Source: Kibdelosporangium philippinense (lineage in GTDB: Bacteria > Actinomycetota > Actinomycetes > Mycobacteriales > Pseudonocardiaceae). From it: DNA of 64,000 bases. The position numbers were made by a program, and so were the translations under genes. The stretch's first letter is position 1. Each line of letters starts with the position of its first letter. Where the stretch lies: the NCBI RefSeq assembly GCF_021390435.2, contig NZ_JAJVCN010000002.1:744001-808000 (forward strand), given 5' to 3'. Below are positions 15,953 to 23,050 of the stretch, piece after piece. Under the pieces are notes generated by a model. The model made no database searches. It was not told where the DNA came from and was given only the letters and a program-made list of their open reading frames with translations.

Positions 15953-16931
15953 AAGGCTTATGCAGGAAGCCAGAGTGATTCCGCTGCACAGCCCCGAACA
16001 GCGTCGTCGGTCCAACCGCATCTACCAGGATCGTGTCGACAGCCGTCCCGTTGTCGCGCCTACTCCGCTGCGTCCCGCTCCAGAACCCACTGGCGTGCAA
16101 CAACATCTCGCCAACGCGCTCGGGTTTCTGAGAAAGCGGCTGACCGGTGAGTACGCGGTCGACGAGTTCGGGTTCGACGAGCAGCTGACTGAGAACGTCA
16201 TCCTGCCGCCGCTGCGGCTGATCTACGAGAAGTGGTTCAGGGTCGAGGCGATCGGCACCGAGCACCTGCCGTCCGATGGCGGCGCGCTGATCGTGTCGAA
16301 CCATTCAGGGACCTTGCCGTTGGACTCGGTGATGACCGGGATCGCGGTGCACGACAACACGTCGCCGACGCGTTACCTCCGTATGCTCGGCGCGGACCTG
16401 GTGTTCCAGGTGCCGTTGCTTGGCGCGCTGGCCCGTAAAACCGGCCAGACCCTGGCGTGCAACGCGGACGCCGAGCGCCTGCTGACCGCGGGTGAGCTGG
16501 TCGGGGTGTGGCCGGAAGGGTTCAAGGGCGTCGGCAAGCCGTTCAAGGACCGGTACAAGCTGCAACGGTTCGGCCGTGGCGGGTTCGTCTCCGCCGCGCT
16601 GCGGACGGGTGTTCCGATCATCCCGGTGTCGGTGGTGGGCGCCGAGGAGATCTACCCGAAGATCGGTGATATCAAGCCGCTGGCCAGGCTGCTCGGTTTC
16701 CCGTACGTCCCGGTTACGCCGACCTTCCCGCTGCTTGGTCCATTGGGCGCGGTCCCGCTTCCTTCCAAGTGGTACATCGAATTCGGCGAGCCGATCAGGA
16801 CGGACCAGCACGACCCGGCCGAAGCCGATGATCCGATGACCGTGTTCAACCTCTCCGACCAGGTCAGGGAAACCATCCAGCAGACGCTGTACCGCCTGTT
16901 GGCGCAGCGTCCGGGGATCTTCCGGGGCTAA
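15945..16931 (+). CDS. Lysophospholipid acyltransferase family protein (PlsC domain, Rv0502-like)
   Basis: 328 residues. The PlsC domain has the acceptor motif NHSGTLPLDS (H-x4-D), followed by GVWPEGFKGVGKPF and VPIIPVSVVGAEE. It probably acylates a lysolipid or another hydroxyl acceptor at the membrane; the acceptor is unknown. The N-terminal 75 residues are polar and family-specific. The start may be ATG 15945 (MGERLMQEAR, overlapping the epimerase stop) or ATG 15960 (MQEARVIPLH); I keep the first because it couples the two genes. Confidence 0.87.
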   Translation: MGERLMQEARVIPLHSPEQRRRSNRIYQDRVDSRPVVAPTPLRPAPEPTGVQQHLANALGFLRKRLTGEYAVDEFGFDEQLTENVILPPLRLIYEKWFRVEAIGTEHLPSDGGALIVSNHSGTLPLDSVMTGIAVHDNTSPTRYLRMLGADLVFQVPLLGALARKTGQTLACNADAERLLTAGELVGVWPEGFKGVGKPFKDRYKLQRFGRGGFVSAALRTGVPIIPVSVVGAEEIYPKIGDIKPLARLLGFPYVPVTPTFPLLGPLGAVPLPSKWYIEFGEPIRTDQHDPAEADDPMTVFNLSDQVRETIQQTLYRLLAQRPGIFRG

Positions 16932-16979
16932 AAGAAAGACATCGCGTAACTGTTGTTCTTCCCGATTCGTTATTCAGGT

Positions 16980-18017
16980 GTGGACAGCGGACCGCGTGAC
17001 GACCAGGCCGAGCGCTTTGCTCGCGCGCTGGAATCCGACGCTGTCGATGCCGAGTTCGAACGCGAGCTCGCGATCGTCGCAGCACTGCAGGACCTGGACA
17101 TCGGCCCGGACGAGCTGGCCCGCAAGCGGATGCTGGCCAAGGCCACGCCCGTGGTCAGCTCACGCCGGAGCCGGTTCCTGGTCGCGCTGGCCGCGGCCGT
17201 CGTGCTGATGTTCGCGCTCGCCGGGATGAGCTTGCTGCTGTCACGTGACGCATTGCCCGGCGACACGTTGTACGGCATCAAGCGCACGGCCGAGGCCGCG
17301 TCGCTCGGGCTGACGTTCGGCGACGAGTCCAAAGCGCTCAAGCACCTCGAGTTCGCCAATGCCAGGATCGGCGAGATGGAGACCCTGGCCCAGCGGTACA
17401 TGGATCCGGCCGATGTCCCGGCCGGCTCGTACCTCACGGCCTTGACCGACTTCGACACCGATGCCGCGCAGGCCTCCCGTCAGCTCATCGCCTCGGCGAC
17501 GCACGGCGACGTGCAGCAGCTCGACTCACTGCGGCAATGGACCGTGCAGCAGAACGCCCGCTTGGCCGCGTTGACCCCGCGCGTGCCCGCGCAGGTGCAG
17601 ACGCGGTCAACCGCGTCCCGGCAACTTCTGGACAAGATCACCGAGCGTGCGACCGCGCTGCTCGGCCGTGCCAACTGCTATCAGATGACCACTGGCAGCT
17701 CCGACGAAGTGGGCGCGCTCCCCGCCGCCGACGAGTGCCACCGCGACACGGCTGCCAGCGTCGCGCCCGGTGCCCCGAGCGCTCCCGGACAACCCGTGCC
17801 ACCTCGTGTGAAGGCGTCGTACACGGCCCCGCCGCCTGTGTCGACGGAGCCGACACCGCCCGTCACGAGCGCTCCTCCGGCGGTCCCGTTGGTGCCGGTC
17901 CCTGTGCCTACACCGAGCCTGCCGACGCCGACGTTGCCGTCCGTGCCGCAGCTGCCGGTCCCGATTCTCGAACTTCCACCATTGCTGTCCGGGCTCCCGG
18001 CGATCCGCATCGGGTGA
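16980..18017 (+). CDS. DUF5667 membrane protein, possible RsbN-like anti-sigma factor
   Basis: 345 residues, about: cytoplasmic N-terminus 1-67, one membrane helix (LVALAAAVVLMFALAGMSLLL, 68-88), an extracytoplasmic DUF5667 region (DALPGDTLYGIKRTAEAASL onwards, to about 250) and a Pro/Thr/Val-rich tail. In Streptomyces RsbN, the anti-sigma of BldN, shows this architecture. An ECF sigma factor gene lies 1 kb downstream on the other strand, so a sigma/anti-sigma relation is a reasonable inference. GTG 16980 (MDSGPRDDQAERF) fits the family start better than TTG 16953. Because the genes are not adjacent and are convergent, co-regulation is not obvious. Confidence 0.8.
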   Translation: MDSGPRDDQAERFARALESDAVDAEFERELAIVAALQDLDIGPDELARKRMLAKATPVVSSRRSRFLVALAAAVVLMFALAGMSLLLSRDALPGDTLYGIKRTAEAASLGLTFGDESKALKHLEFANARIGEMETLAQRYMDPADVPAGSYLTALTDFDTDAAQASRQLIASATHGDVQQLDSLRQWTVQQNARLAALTPRVPAQVQTRSTASRQLLDKITERATALLGRANCYQMTTGSSDEVGALPAADECHRDTAASVAPGAPSAPGQPVPPRVKASYTAPPPVSTEPTPPVTSAPPAVPLVPVPVPTPSLPTPTLPSVPQLPVPILELPPLLSGLPAIRIG

Positions 18018-18080
18018 GCCTGTCGCGGTCAGTACCCTGTGGGGATGGGGGTAACTCGCGAATTTCCCGGAGGCTCGGTG

Positions 18081-18977
18081 GTGACCCGCAGGCGCGACAA
18101 GGACAGGCAACCGGAGCTTGAGCGGCTGGCCGCGCTCGCCGGTGCGGCGTCCGCGGACGCCGCTGTCGCGATGGAGAGCGAGGCTCCGCCGGTCACTGGC
18201 CCGCCGGACCTCACCGCGGCCGCGTTCTTCGACGTGGACAACACGATGATGATGGGCGCGTCGATCTTCCACTTCGCTCGCGGGATGGCCCAGCGCAAGT
18301 TCTTCACCACTGGTGACCTGGCCAGATTCGCCGTGGAGCAAGCCAAGTTCCGCCTGCTTGGCAGCGAGAGCAAAGAAGGCATCCGCAAGAGCCGCGAAAC
18401 CGGCCTGAGTTTCATCGCGGGCCACAGCGTCGAGGAGATGCGCGCCCACGGCGAAGAGATCTACGACGAGCTCATGGCGGACAAGATCTGGGCAGGCACA
18501 CGCGCCCTGGCCCAGATGCACATGGACGCGGGACAGCGTGTGTGGCTGGTCACCGCGACCCCGGTGGACCTGGCCGCGATCATTGCCCGGCGGTTGGGGC
18601 TGACCGGCGCACTAGGCACGGTTCTTGAAAGCGAGAACGGCGTCTACACCGGCAAGCTCGTTGGCGACCTGCTGCACGGCCGTGGCAAGGCGCACGCGGT
18701 GCGCGCGCTCGCCGCTCGTGAGGGCTTGGATTTGCGGCGCTGCTCGGCGTACTCGGACTCGGTGAACGACGTGCCGATGCTGTCGGTGGTCGGCACGGCT
18801 GTGGCGATCAACCCGGACAGCGACCTTCGGGACGAAGCCCGCAAGCGCGGCTGGGAGATCCGCGACTTCCGCACCGGTCGGAAGGCCGCCAAGATCGGCG
18901 TCCCTTCGGTCCTGGGTGCCGGAGCTCTTGCTGGTGCGATCGCCGCTGGGCTGGCGTATCGGCGGCGGGCATCCTAA
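18081..18977 (+). CDS. HAD-IB family phosphatase (SerB1-like)
   Basis: 298-residue HAD hydrolase of subfamily IB. Motif I FFDVDNTMMMG has the nucleophile and acid Asp51/Asp53, motif II is VTATPVDL, motif III is the lysine in GRGKAHAVRAL, and motif IV is YSDSVNDVPML. The C-terminus ends in a hydrophobic segment (LGAGALAGAIAAGLAY) that could anchor it. It resembles the M. tuberculosis SerB1 annotation (Rv0505c), but phosphoserine is not proven as substrate. GTG 18081 has GGAGG seven bases upstream; the frame is open back to 18039. A CTCGTGAGTG-type hairpin follows the stop. Confidence 0.88.
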   Translation: MTRRRDKDRQPELERLAALAGAASADAAVAMESEAPPVTGPPDLTAAAFFDVDNTMMMGASIFHFARGMAQRKFFTTGDLARFAVEQAKFRLLGSESKEGIRKSRETGLSFIAGHSVEEMRAHGEEIYDELMADKIWAGTRALAQMHMDAGQRVWLVTATPVDLAAIIARRLGLTGALGTVLESENGVYTGKLVGDLLHGRGKAHAVRALAAREGLDLRRCSAYSDSVNDVPMLSVVGTAVAINPDSDLRDEARKRGWEIRDFRTGRKAAKIGVPSVLGAGALAGAIAAGLAYRRRAS

Positions 18978-18993
18978 AACCCCAGGTCATCTG

Positions 18994-19037
18994 TCGTGAG
19001 TGGTTATGCGTGTTAGAACGCGGCTAACCACTCACGA
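18994..19037. repeat. CTCGTGAGTG hairpin, copy 2 (between convergent genes)
   Basis: TCGTGAGTGGTTA (18994-19006) pairs perfectly with its complement at 19025-19037. The loop contains GTTAGAAC. It sits between the stops of the HAD gene and the converging ECF sigma gene. The sequence just before it, AAAACCCCAGGTCA, also precedes copy 1 (AAAACCCAGGTCA), so homology extends beyond the stem. Confidence 0.85.
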
Positions 19038-19044
19038 GGGTTTA

Positions 19045-19671
19045 TCAGCGCAAACCTGTGGGGAGGAGCTGGGCCAGGCGGCGGACTGCGCGGTGTTGCA
19101 GGGCTTTGATGGCGCCTTCGTTGCGGTGCATCAGTTCCGCGGTCTCGGCGACCGAAAGGCCTTGCAGGAAGCGCAGTGCGATGCACTCGCGTTGGTCGTC
19201 GCCGAGCTGCTGGATGCACTTGAGCAGCTCGGTGTTGGTGATCTTGGACAGCACCTGCTGCTCCGGCCCCTGCTGGACCGTGCGGCCGTCGTCGACTTCG
19301 GCCTTGGGGACTTCGAGACGGTAGCGGCTGGATTTCACGTGGTCGAGCACGAGGTTTCGGGCAATGGTGACCAGCCAGGCACCCACGTCGCGGCCTTGGT
19401 ACGTGACCGAGGTGATGCGCCGCAGGGCCCGCAGAAAGGTCTCGCTGGTGACGTCCTCCGCGAGTTCCTTGTCGCCGACGCGGATCAGGACATAACGGTA
19501 GACAACGTCGACATAACGCCCATAGAGCTTGCCGAACGCCGAGGTGTCGCCGCGCTGAGCACTGTGCACCAGGTCCCACGCCTGGCGGTGCTCGGCGTCC
19601 GGCTCGTGATCCGAGCCGGTCTCCGGCCGTGTCTCGGCGCTGGAACGCGCCTGCCACGACGGTGAAGGCAT
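19045..19671 (-). CDS. ECF sigma factor, BldN-like
   Basis: 208-residue extracytoplasmic-function sigma factor. Region 2 is DTSAFGKLYGRYVDVVYRYV with ELAEDVTSETFLRAL; region 4 is CIALRFLQGLSVAETAELMH with IKALQHRAVRRLAQLL. The N-terminus before region 2 is polar (about 40 residues). I start it at ATG 19671 (MPSPSWQARSS), which has a GGGAG upstream; the frame is open beyond it. The similarity to BldN-type sigma factors is from memory of the region 4 pattern and is supported by the DUF5667 gene nearby. BldN controls aerial-mycelium genes in Streptomyces. Confidence 0.85.
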   Translation of the reverse strand: MPSPSWQARSSAETRPETGSDHEPDAEHRQAWDLVHSAQRGDTSAFGKLYGRYVDVVYRYVLIRVGDKELAEDVTSETFLRALRRITSVTYQGRDVGAWLVTIARNLVLDHVKSSRYRLEVPKAEVDDGRTVQQGPEQQVLSKITNTELLKCIQQLGDDQRECIALRFLQGLSVAETAELMHRNEGAIKALQHRAVRRLAQLLPTGLR

Positions 19672-19868
19672 CGGTACTCCCTCGTCGGTTCTCTGGGCGA
19701 CCGCACCGCCGCACCAGAGCCGTAACGCAGCATACGTGTTGTTACTGCAAAGTAGGTAGCGGGTCGAAGTATGAGGATGAGACACGATAAGAGCACCTGC
19801 GTGACGCGAGTGGGGCATGCCACACTGCGTGTCGCGAGATGGCCCCGATAGATGAAGTGAGGTTTCGC

Positions 19869-21299
19869 ATGCCCGAGGCGCCGCGCAACGTGTCGGATCT
19901 GGTCGCCAACGCGGCCGAGAAGGCGCCGGACCATCTCGCGTTCGCCGAAGCGACCAGCGACAAAGCCGTGAACTGGGCAAAGCTGGACAACGCGGTCAAC
20001 GCGGAGGCACGCAGGCTGCTGGACGCCGGCATCCAGCCTGGTGATCGCGTGGCCATCCAACTGCCGACGGGGATCGGATTCGCCGTTGCCCTGTTCGGGG
20101 CGCTGCGAGCGGGCGCGACCGCCGTGCCGATGGCCGTCGGACTCCCTGACCGTGAACGTGACCGCATCCTCGACGACAGCAAGCCGAAAGTCGTCACCGA
20201 CCAGTCCCCTGACCTCGACGCTTCCGCTGACGCTGTTCGTGGCGCGCCGGGCGGCGAGGACATCGCGCTGCTTTGCTACACCTCCGGCACCGCCGGGACG
20301 CCGCGTGGCGTGATGTTGTCGCATCGCGCGCTGCTGGCGAACGTCGAGCAGTGCGCCTCCCTGAAGCCCGCGCCCATCACGTCGACGGACCGCGTGCTGC
20401 TCGCAGTGCCGCTTTTCCACGCGTACGGCCTCGGCCCAGGGCTTTTCCAGATCGCCTCGGCTGCGGCGAGCGCGGTGCTGATGGACCACTTCAGTGTCGA
20501 GCCCGCGTTGAAGCTCTGCGAGGACTTCCGGATCACCGTGATCGTCGGTGTGCCGCCGATGTACCAGGCCTTCGCGCAGGTCCCAGCGGAACGGCTGGCG
20601 TCGGCGATGTCGACGCTGCGCCTGCTCACCTCCGGCGCGGCGCCGCTGGAGCCGAGCGTGCTCACGGCCATGTACCAAGCAACTGGCCTGCACATCTACG
20701 AGGGCTACGGCCTGACCGAGACCGGCCCAGTGCTGACGTGGACCCTCGTTGGCGGCGTTGCGAAACCTGGTTCCGTGGGACGTCCCATACCTGGCGTCGA
20801 GTTGCGGCTCGTCGACAGCGACGGCACGCCCGGCGGTGACGAGGATGGCGACGACGACGCGGGCGTTGTGTCCGTACGCGGCGCGAACCTGTTCAGCGGC
20901 TACTGGCCGGACGGCGCGCACGGTCCGGACGACGAGGGCTGGTTCCGTACCGGCGACGTGGGCTACCTCGACGACGACGGCGACCTGCACCTGGTTGACC
21001 GGGCGAACGACCTGATCATCGTGAACGGCTTCAACGTGTACCCGCACGAGGTCGAGCAGGTTCTGTCCGAACTGGACGGGATCCTCGAAGCGGCCGCCGT
21101 CGGTGTGCCTGACGAGCGCACGGGTGAGCGGGTCAAAGCGGTCGTTGTGCTGCGTGAAGGCGCTGAGCTGACCGAGGATCAGGTCCGCGAGCACTGCGCG
21201 GCACGGCTGGCGAAATTCAAGGTCCCCGGGCCCGTCGAATTCGTCACCACGTTGCCGCACTCCATCACCGGCAAGCTGCGGCGCGCGTCGCTTCGCTAG
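19869..21299 (+). CDS. Acyl-CoA synthetase / AMP-dependent ligase
   Basis: 476-residue class I adenylate-forming enzyme, probably a fatty-acid or aryl-acid CoA ligase. It has the P-loop LLCYTSGTAGTPRGVMLSH, VPLFHAYGLG, EGYGLTETGPV, the adenosine-binding TGDVGYLDDDGDLHLVDR, the hinge NGFNVYPHEVEQV and the C-terminal catalytic lysine in HSITGKLRR. It is shorter than typical long-chain FadD proteins. ATG 19869 has GTGAGG at good spacing; ATG 19839 is an alternative. It diverges from the ECF sigma gene, with about 200 bp shared upstream, and is followed 9 bases later by the glutaredoxin gene. The acid substrate is unknown. Confidence 0.9.
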   Translation: MPEAPRNVSDLVANAAEKAPDHLAFAEATSDKAVNWAKLDNAVNAEARRLLDAGIQPGDRVAIQLPTGIGFAVALFGALRAGATAVPMAVGLPDRERDRILDDSKPKVVTDQSPDLDASADAVRGAPGGEDIALLCYTSGTAGTPRGVMLSHRALLANVEQCASLKPAPITSTDRVLLAVPLFHAYGLGPGLFQIASAAASAVLMDHFSVEPALKLCEDFRITVIVGVPPMYQAFAQVPAERLASAMSTLRLLTSGAAPLEPSVLTAMYQATGLHIYEGYGLTETGPVLTWTLVGGVAKPGSVGRPIPGVELRLVDSDGTPGGDEDGDDDAGVVSVRGANLFSGYWPDGAHGPDDEGWFRTGDVGYLDDDGDLHLVDRANDLIIVNGFNVYPHEVEQVLSELDGILEAAAVGVPDERTGERVKAVVVLREGAELTEDQVREHCAARLAKFKVPGPVEFVTTLPHSITGKLRRASLR

Positions 21300-21308
21300 C
21301 GTGTCCCT

Positions 21309-21548
21309 GTGGCTCATGTGACCGTAATGACCCGGGAAGGCTGTCACGCGTGCGAGGTCGCCGAGGCTGACATCGCACGCATCTGTGACGAGCTCGGCGT
21401 TTCCTGGTCGGCTAAGGACGTGGACGCCGACCCGGAACTGCGCGCCGAATACGGCGACCGGGTCCCTGTCATCCTGATCGACGACAGGGAACACGGTTAC
21501 TGGAAGGTCGAGGAGCCGCGCCTGCGCGCGGCCCTCAGCACTGCTTGA
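21309..21548 (+). CDS. Glutaredoxin family protein (Rv0508-like)
   Basis: 79-residue thioredoxin-fold protein with an N-terminal redox motif CHAC (TREGCHACEVAEADI), the cis-proline segment DRVPVILIDD and a short C-terminal helix. It is a thiol oxidoreductase of the DUF836-like small glutaredoxin type; its partner may be mycothiol or a protein. GTG 21309. The 3' end overlaps the end of the converging gene (21535) by 14 bases. In mycobacteria it directly precedes hemA; here three membrane/coiled-coil genes and a molybdoenzyme intervene. Confidence 0.88.
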   Translation: MAHVTVMTREGCHACEVAEADIARICDELGVSWSAKDVDADPELRAEYGDRVPVILIDDREHGYWKVEEPRLRAALSTA

Positions 21549-22125
21549 CCATCTCCTGGAATCCCTTGCGGAACTCTTCCTCGTTGATGGACCGGATGAC
21601 GCTCTTCGCGGCATCCGTGCACGGCTTGGTGGCCTGCGCGTTCTGTTCGGCGCGCTGCTTGTCCGAGACCGCCTTGATCCGCTCGGATTCGGTGTCCTCC
21701 AAGCGTTTCGCGGTCTTGGCGAGGTTGGCCTGAACGGTCTGCAGCTCGCCGCTGGTGCCCTTGTGATCACCTTGCTCGACCAGCCACAGCGCGCCAAGTG
21801 CGCCTGCGGCAAGGAAGAACACGATCGCCAGCGCCGACATCACGATCGCCGGTTTGTTCCGCGGCTTGCGTGGCACCGGCGCCGGATAGCCGACCGCAGG
21901 CAACGGTCCACTCAGGTACGGATTCGTTTCCTGGTAAGGAGTTTGCTGCTCCTGGTAAGGACTCTGCGGCAGTACCGCGGCGGGGAACTGCTCGCCAGGC
22001 AACGGCAGCCACTCGGTATCGACGGGCTGCTGCGCGGTGTTCTGCGGCGGCGTGATGGTCAACGGCGGCAGGTCTGGTCGCGGAGCGTCATCAGGCTGCT
22101 GAGCGGCCGGTGTGTTCTCGGTCAT
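21535..22125 (-). CDS. Membrane-anchored coiled-coil protein, paralog 3 of a tandem trio
   Basis: 196 residues, unknown function. The N-terminal 90 residues are Pro/Gln/Thr-rich with a QEQQTPYQETNPY motif. One membrane helix follows (VMSALAIVFFLAAGALGALWL), and right after it the trio signature LWLVEQGDH. The rest (about 115-196) is a coiled coil (ELQTVQANLAKTAKRLEDTE) ending in two cysteines (KPCTDAAKS and VKQC at the last residue). Its start overlaps the stop of paralog 2 by 4 bases (ATGA), so the three are one operon read from 22920 to 21535. Topology is probably N-in, with coiled coil and cysteines outside. Confidence 0.75.
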   Translation of the reverse strand: MTENTPAAQQPDDAPRPDLPPLTITPPQNTAQQPVDTEWLPLPGEQFPAAVLPQSPYQEQQTPYQETNPYLSGPLPAVGYPAPVPRKPRNKPAIVMSALAIVFFLAAGALGALWLVEQGDHKGTSGELQTVQANLAKTAKRLEDTESERIKAVSDKQRAEQNAQATKPCTDAAKSVIRSINEEEFRKGFQEMVKQC

Positions 22126-22505
22126 CGGTCCGTCTCACAGTAGTAATACGCGTATTCCCATTTGGTTTGATACTCAGCGACGTTGCCCGCGGCTCCCGCG
22201 ATGTGCATTTCCCTGGTCGCTTTGGCGCAATCCCGGTTGTTGTACGCGGCGGTCTCGGCTGTCCGCTTCGCGTTCGAAACCTCGACGTTCCGCTTGTCCA
22301 AGCCGTCCTGCTTCTCCTGGGCCACGGCCAGCTTCGCTTTGACGTCGTTCGACTCGGCCTCGACGGCCGTGAGTTGCTCGGAAACCGTGCTGTGCTCTGC
22401 TCGTTCGAGCAGCCACAGCGTGCCGAATGTCCCTGCTGTCAGTACAAAGAGCGCCACGGCGACGAGTGGGACGATCGGGCGCCTGCGCTGTTCAGTCATC
22501 ATCAA
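22122..22505 (-). CDS. Membrane-anchored coiled-coil protein, paralog 2 of a tandem trio
   Basis: 127 residues. A very short basic N-terminus (MTEQRRRP) leads directly into a membrane helix (LVAVALFVLTAGTFGTLWLL). Then comes the shared signature LWLLERAEH, a coiled coil (SEQLTAVEAESNDVKAKLAVA) and a C-terminal part with NNRDCAKATREM and a final YYYCETDR. The cysteine spacing matches its two neighbours. It starts with ATG (a second ATG directly follows) about 10 bp after paralog 1. No known domain is recognisable; the paired cysteines could form a disulfide outside the cell. Confidence 0.75.
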   Translation of the reverse strand: MMMTEQRRRPIVPLVAVALFVLTAGTFGTLWLLERAEHSTVSEQLTAVEAESNDVKAKLAVAQEKQDGLDKRNVEVSNAKRTAETAAYNNRDCAKATREMHIAGAAGNVAEYQTKWEYAYYYCETDR

Positions 22506-22515
22506 TCCCCCTGAG

Positions 22516-22920
22516 TTACCGGCATCTCACGAAAATCAGCCCGACAGCGGCTTGGACCGACTGAGCGTCCCTGAAGGCAAGAAATTCACGGCCAGCTTTG
22601 GCACAAGGCTTGTGGGTCGCGGCTTCGGCCTCGAATTTCTGCCGGTCTTCCTCGGATTTCTTGATCGAGCTCTCGGTGTCGGCGTGGAGTTTCTCCACAA
22701 CCGCCAATCTCGATTTCGTGCCGTCGAGCTCCGTTCGCGCCGTGCCCAGCTGATCGACTGTAGCTCGGTGATCGCCGCGCTCGAGGAACCACAGCGTCAC
22801 GAAAGCCGTTGTCGCCAGTAGGAAAACCCCGGCGGTCGCCCAGAGGGCAACAGGTTTCCAGCTGGCCGGAGGTGGTTGGGCCGGTTGCGGTAATTCCGCA
22901 GGGATGTTGTCGTTCGTCAT
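22516..22920 (-). CDS. Membrane-anchored coiled-coil protein, paralog 1 of a tandem trio
   Basis: 134 residues, first gene of the operon. A Pro-rich cytoplasmic N-terminus (PAELPQPAQPPPASW) precedes the membrane helix (VALWATAGVFLLATTAFVTLWFL). The signature LWFLERGDH follows, then a coiled coil (VDQLGTARTELDGTKSRLAVV) and the cysteine motifs HKPCAKAGREF and the terminal VRCR. I start it at ATG 22920 (MTNDNIPAEL), with a purine-rich GGGGGACC stretch just upstream. The upstream region is shared with the divergent molybdoenzyme gene (130 bp). Confidence 0.75.
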   Translation of the reverse strand: MTNDNIPAELPQPAQPPPASWKPVALWATAGVFLLATTAFVTLWFLERGDHRATVDQLGTARTELDGTKSRLAVVEKLHADTESSIKKSEEDRQKFEAEAATHKPCAKAGREFLAFRDAQSVQAAVGLIFVRCR

Positions 22921-23050
22921 CAGGTCCCCCCTGATTGGAAACAAACCGTCGATGCGCCACATCGCTCGAGGGGACCGGAACGTAACGGACTTCTTACCGC
23001 TTGTAGGTCACAGATGCGAACCAACCGGTCGAGGGCGTCGAATAGATGGC

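Noticed and set aside
19485..21812. A 775-codon minus-strand open frame opposite the acyl-CoA ligase
   Set aside because: Antisense shadow of the ligase and sigma factor genes; no family motif and composition typical of GC-rich antisense frames.
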